Positions 5,605 to 6,210 of a stretch of DNA of 6,210 nucleotides are shown here, piece after piece (the stretch's first letter is position 1; each line of letters opens with the position of its first letter). Both the position numbers and the translations under genes were made by a program. Below the pieces are notes generated by a model, which made no database searches, was not told the DNA's origin, and was given only the letters and a program-made list of their open reading frames with translations. Source of the stretch: an uncultured Prevotellaceae bacterium (GTDB lineage Bacteria; Bacteroidota; Bacteroidia; Bacteroidales; Muribaculaceae). The stretch lies in the NCBI GenBank assembly GCA_937892085.1, contig CALAVD010000311.1, forward strand, positions 1 to 6,210, written 5' to 3'.

Positions 5605-6012
5605 GATAAGTTCCTCTTTGATGACATCGGGGAGCTGGATGCCGCGCTTCTTGATAGAGCGCTCCCATGCAAGCAGTTCGTCGTGGCGCAGGGTGTAGAG
5701 CACGTCGCGCCACTGCTCCAGCTCGTCGGCACTGTAGTCATCGGCGTTGCGGTCCTTGAAAGCGTCGAGCTCCTCGTCGTCGAAGTACTCGATAGGGTCA
5801 TCGAGGTGTCGCAGCATCATCTCGCTGGGGCACACGTCGTTAGTGCCGCAGCAGTCGTCGCTGCACGCATCTTGGGGTTCGGATTCCCCTCTCTCCCCTC
5901 TCAGCACTCTCTCCTCTCCCCTCTCCCCTTTATTATAGGTGAGCCGGTCGTGGATGTAGAGTATCACCCCTATCACCACCATAGCAAGAAATATATAAAA
6001 AGCTGGAAGCAT
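5566..6012 (-). CDS. Small membrane-anchored protein with a cysteine cluster, function unknown (148 aa)
   Basis: I recognise the general architecture from uncharacterised Bacteroidales proteins but know no function. Residues 2-20 (LPAFYIFLAMVVIGVILYI) are a single hydrophobic segment at the very N-terminus, most simply a membrane anchor. Residues 28-43 (KGERGEERVLRGERGE) are a charged linker encoded by a purine heptamer tract. Cysteines follow at 50, 54, 55 and 61 in C-x3-CCG-x5-C spacing, which could hold a metal or form disulfides. An acidic helical domain covers about 66-135 (IEYFDDEELDAFKDR, ELEQWRDVLYTLRHDE, GIQLPDVIKEEL). Residues 137-148 (SMHNAQCLIHNS) are translated from a heptamer array, so the natural C-terminus was probably near KEEL. 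The start at 6012 lies 4 bp from another array (6017-6065), leaving the 5' leader made largely of ACTTAAC-type repeats. I find no confident promoter or terminator. The coding call is supported by protein-like composition and the membrane segment. Confidence 0.75.
   Translation of the reverse strand: MLPAFYIFLAMVVIGVILYIHDRLTYNKGERGEERVLRGERGESEPQDACSDDCCGTNDVCPSEMMLRHLDDPIEYFDDEELDAFKDRNADDYSADELEQWRDVLYTLRHDELLAWERSIKKRGIQLPDVIKEELISMHNAQCLIHNS
5885..5930. repeat. In-gene purine/pyrimidine heptamer tract (GGGGAGA-like on the minus strand)
   Basis: On the minus strand the sequence reads GGGGAGA, GGGGAGA, GGAGAGA, then GTGCTGA (diverged), GAGGGGA and a similar partial unit. The phase is 7 bp and nearly all bases are purines. 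It lies inside the 148-aa gene and encodes its Gly/Glu/Arg linker, residues about 28-43. Since 7 is not a multiple of 3, gain or loss of one unit would shift the frame. Confidence 0.7.
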
Positions 6013-6016
6013 GGAT

Positions 6017-6065
6017 GTTAAGTGTTAAATGTTGAGTGTTGAGTGTTAAGTGTTAAGTGCTAAGT
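6017..6065. repeat. Heptanucleotide array 2 (GTTAAGT, 7 units) directly upstream of the 148-aa gene
   Basis: Plus-strand units are GTTAAGT, GTTAAAT, GTTGAGT, GTTGAGT, GTTAAGT, GTTAAGT, GCTAAGT, contiguous and each 7 bp. The array ends 4 bp before the start codon of the minus-strand gene, so it would lie in its leader or promoter. Confidence 0.9.
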
Positions 6066-6073
6066 AACAACTA

Positions 6074-6093
6074 TGGTACACAATTGTGTGCCA
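6074..6093. other. 20-bp near-perfect palindrome, possible operator or hairpin
   Basis: TGGTACACAATTGTGTGCCA is self-complementary except for one T-G pair. The central 12 bases, ACACAATTGTGT, are perfect. It lies between the two upstream heptamer arrays, 62 bp from the 148-aa start codon. That is a plausible place for a dimeric regulator to bind, but no good TAnnTTTG element is next to it. Confidence 0.4.
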
Positions 6094-6121
6094 AGCCTGA
6101 TTTTCTTATTTTTTTCATTGC

Positions 6122-6198
6122 GCATTGTGCATTGTGCATTATGCATTATGAATTGTGCATTATGCATTATGAATTGTGCATTGTGCATTGTGCATTGA
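6122..6198. repeat. Heptanucleotide array 3 (GCATTRT/GAATTGT, 11 units)
   Basis: Eleven contiguous 7-bp units on the plus strand, most GCATTGT or GCATTAT, with GAATTGT at units 5 and 8 and GCATTGA last. A degenerate unit (CATTGC) precedes the first. Units 3-5 (GCATTAT, GCATTAT, GAATTGT) recur as units 6-8, indicating a 21-bp higher-order repeat. No gene lies between this array and the window end. Confidence 0.9.
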
Positions 6199-6210
6199 TT
6201 AATTCCTTCC

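Noticed and set aside
6017..6198. CRISPR array
   Set aside because: The repeat units are 7 bp and contiguous, with no spacers.

Overview
The window looks like a chromosomal segment from a Bacteroidales bacterium, most probably Prevotellaceae or a close relative. Four things point there. The promoters match the Bacteroidetes pattern (TTG/TTTG at -33 and TAnnTTTG at -7). There are no clear Shine-Dalgarno sequences. Two secreted proteins end in a short type IX secretion (T9SS)-like tail of the form GIYIxNGKK. The spacers carry heptanucleotide repeats that I associate with this order. All five genes I accept lie on the minus strand, so transcription runs from high to low coordinates.

Region by region, in the direction of transcription. 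At 6210-6013 there is no gene. This stretch holds two heptamer arrays (6122-6198 and 6017-6065) separated by a 20-bp palindrome (6074-6093). At 6012-5566 lies a small membrane-anchored protein of unknown function with a cysteine cluster. It has a heptamer-like purine tract inside its coding region, and its last 12 codons and stop lie in another heptamer array. At 5565-5104 lies a 462-bp spacer with a 104-bp cluster of nested hairpins and, next to the following gene, a good promoter. At 5103-3235 and 2959-998 lie two large secreted paralogues. They share a C-terminal portion of about 410 residues: a fibronectin type III (FN3) fold interrupted by a gingipain-type cleaved-adhesin jelly roll, an FNEWN sandwich module and a T9SS-like tail. 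Their N-terminal heads are unrelated. The head of the upstream paralogue strongly resembles the DUF2436 domain of Porphyromonas gingivalis gingipains and hemagglutinin. Each paralogue has its own promoter and rho-independent terminator, so they are neighbours and not a simple operon. At 891-688 lies a small AT-rich antitoxin-like gene with no visible toxin, and at 628-1 the first 209 codons of lysyl-tRNA synthetase.

The two adhesin-like proteins probably act together or as alternatives on the cell surface. The other genes are not functionally linked to them in any way the sequence shows. The points most worth a second look are the head-swapped gingipain-adhesin paralogues without a protease, the small membrane gene bracketed and penetrated by heptamer repeats, and the hairpin cluster at 5401-5504.
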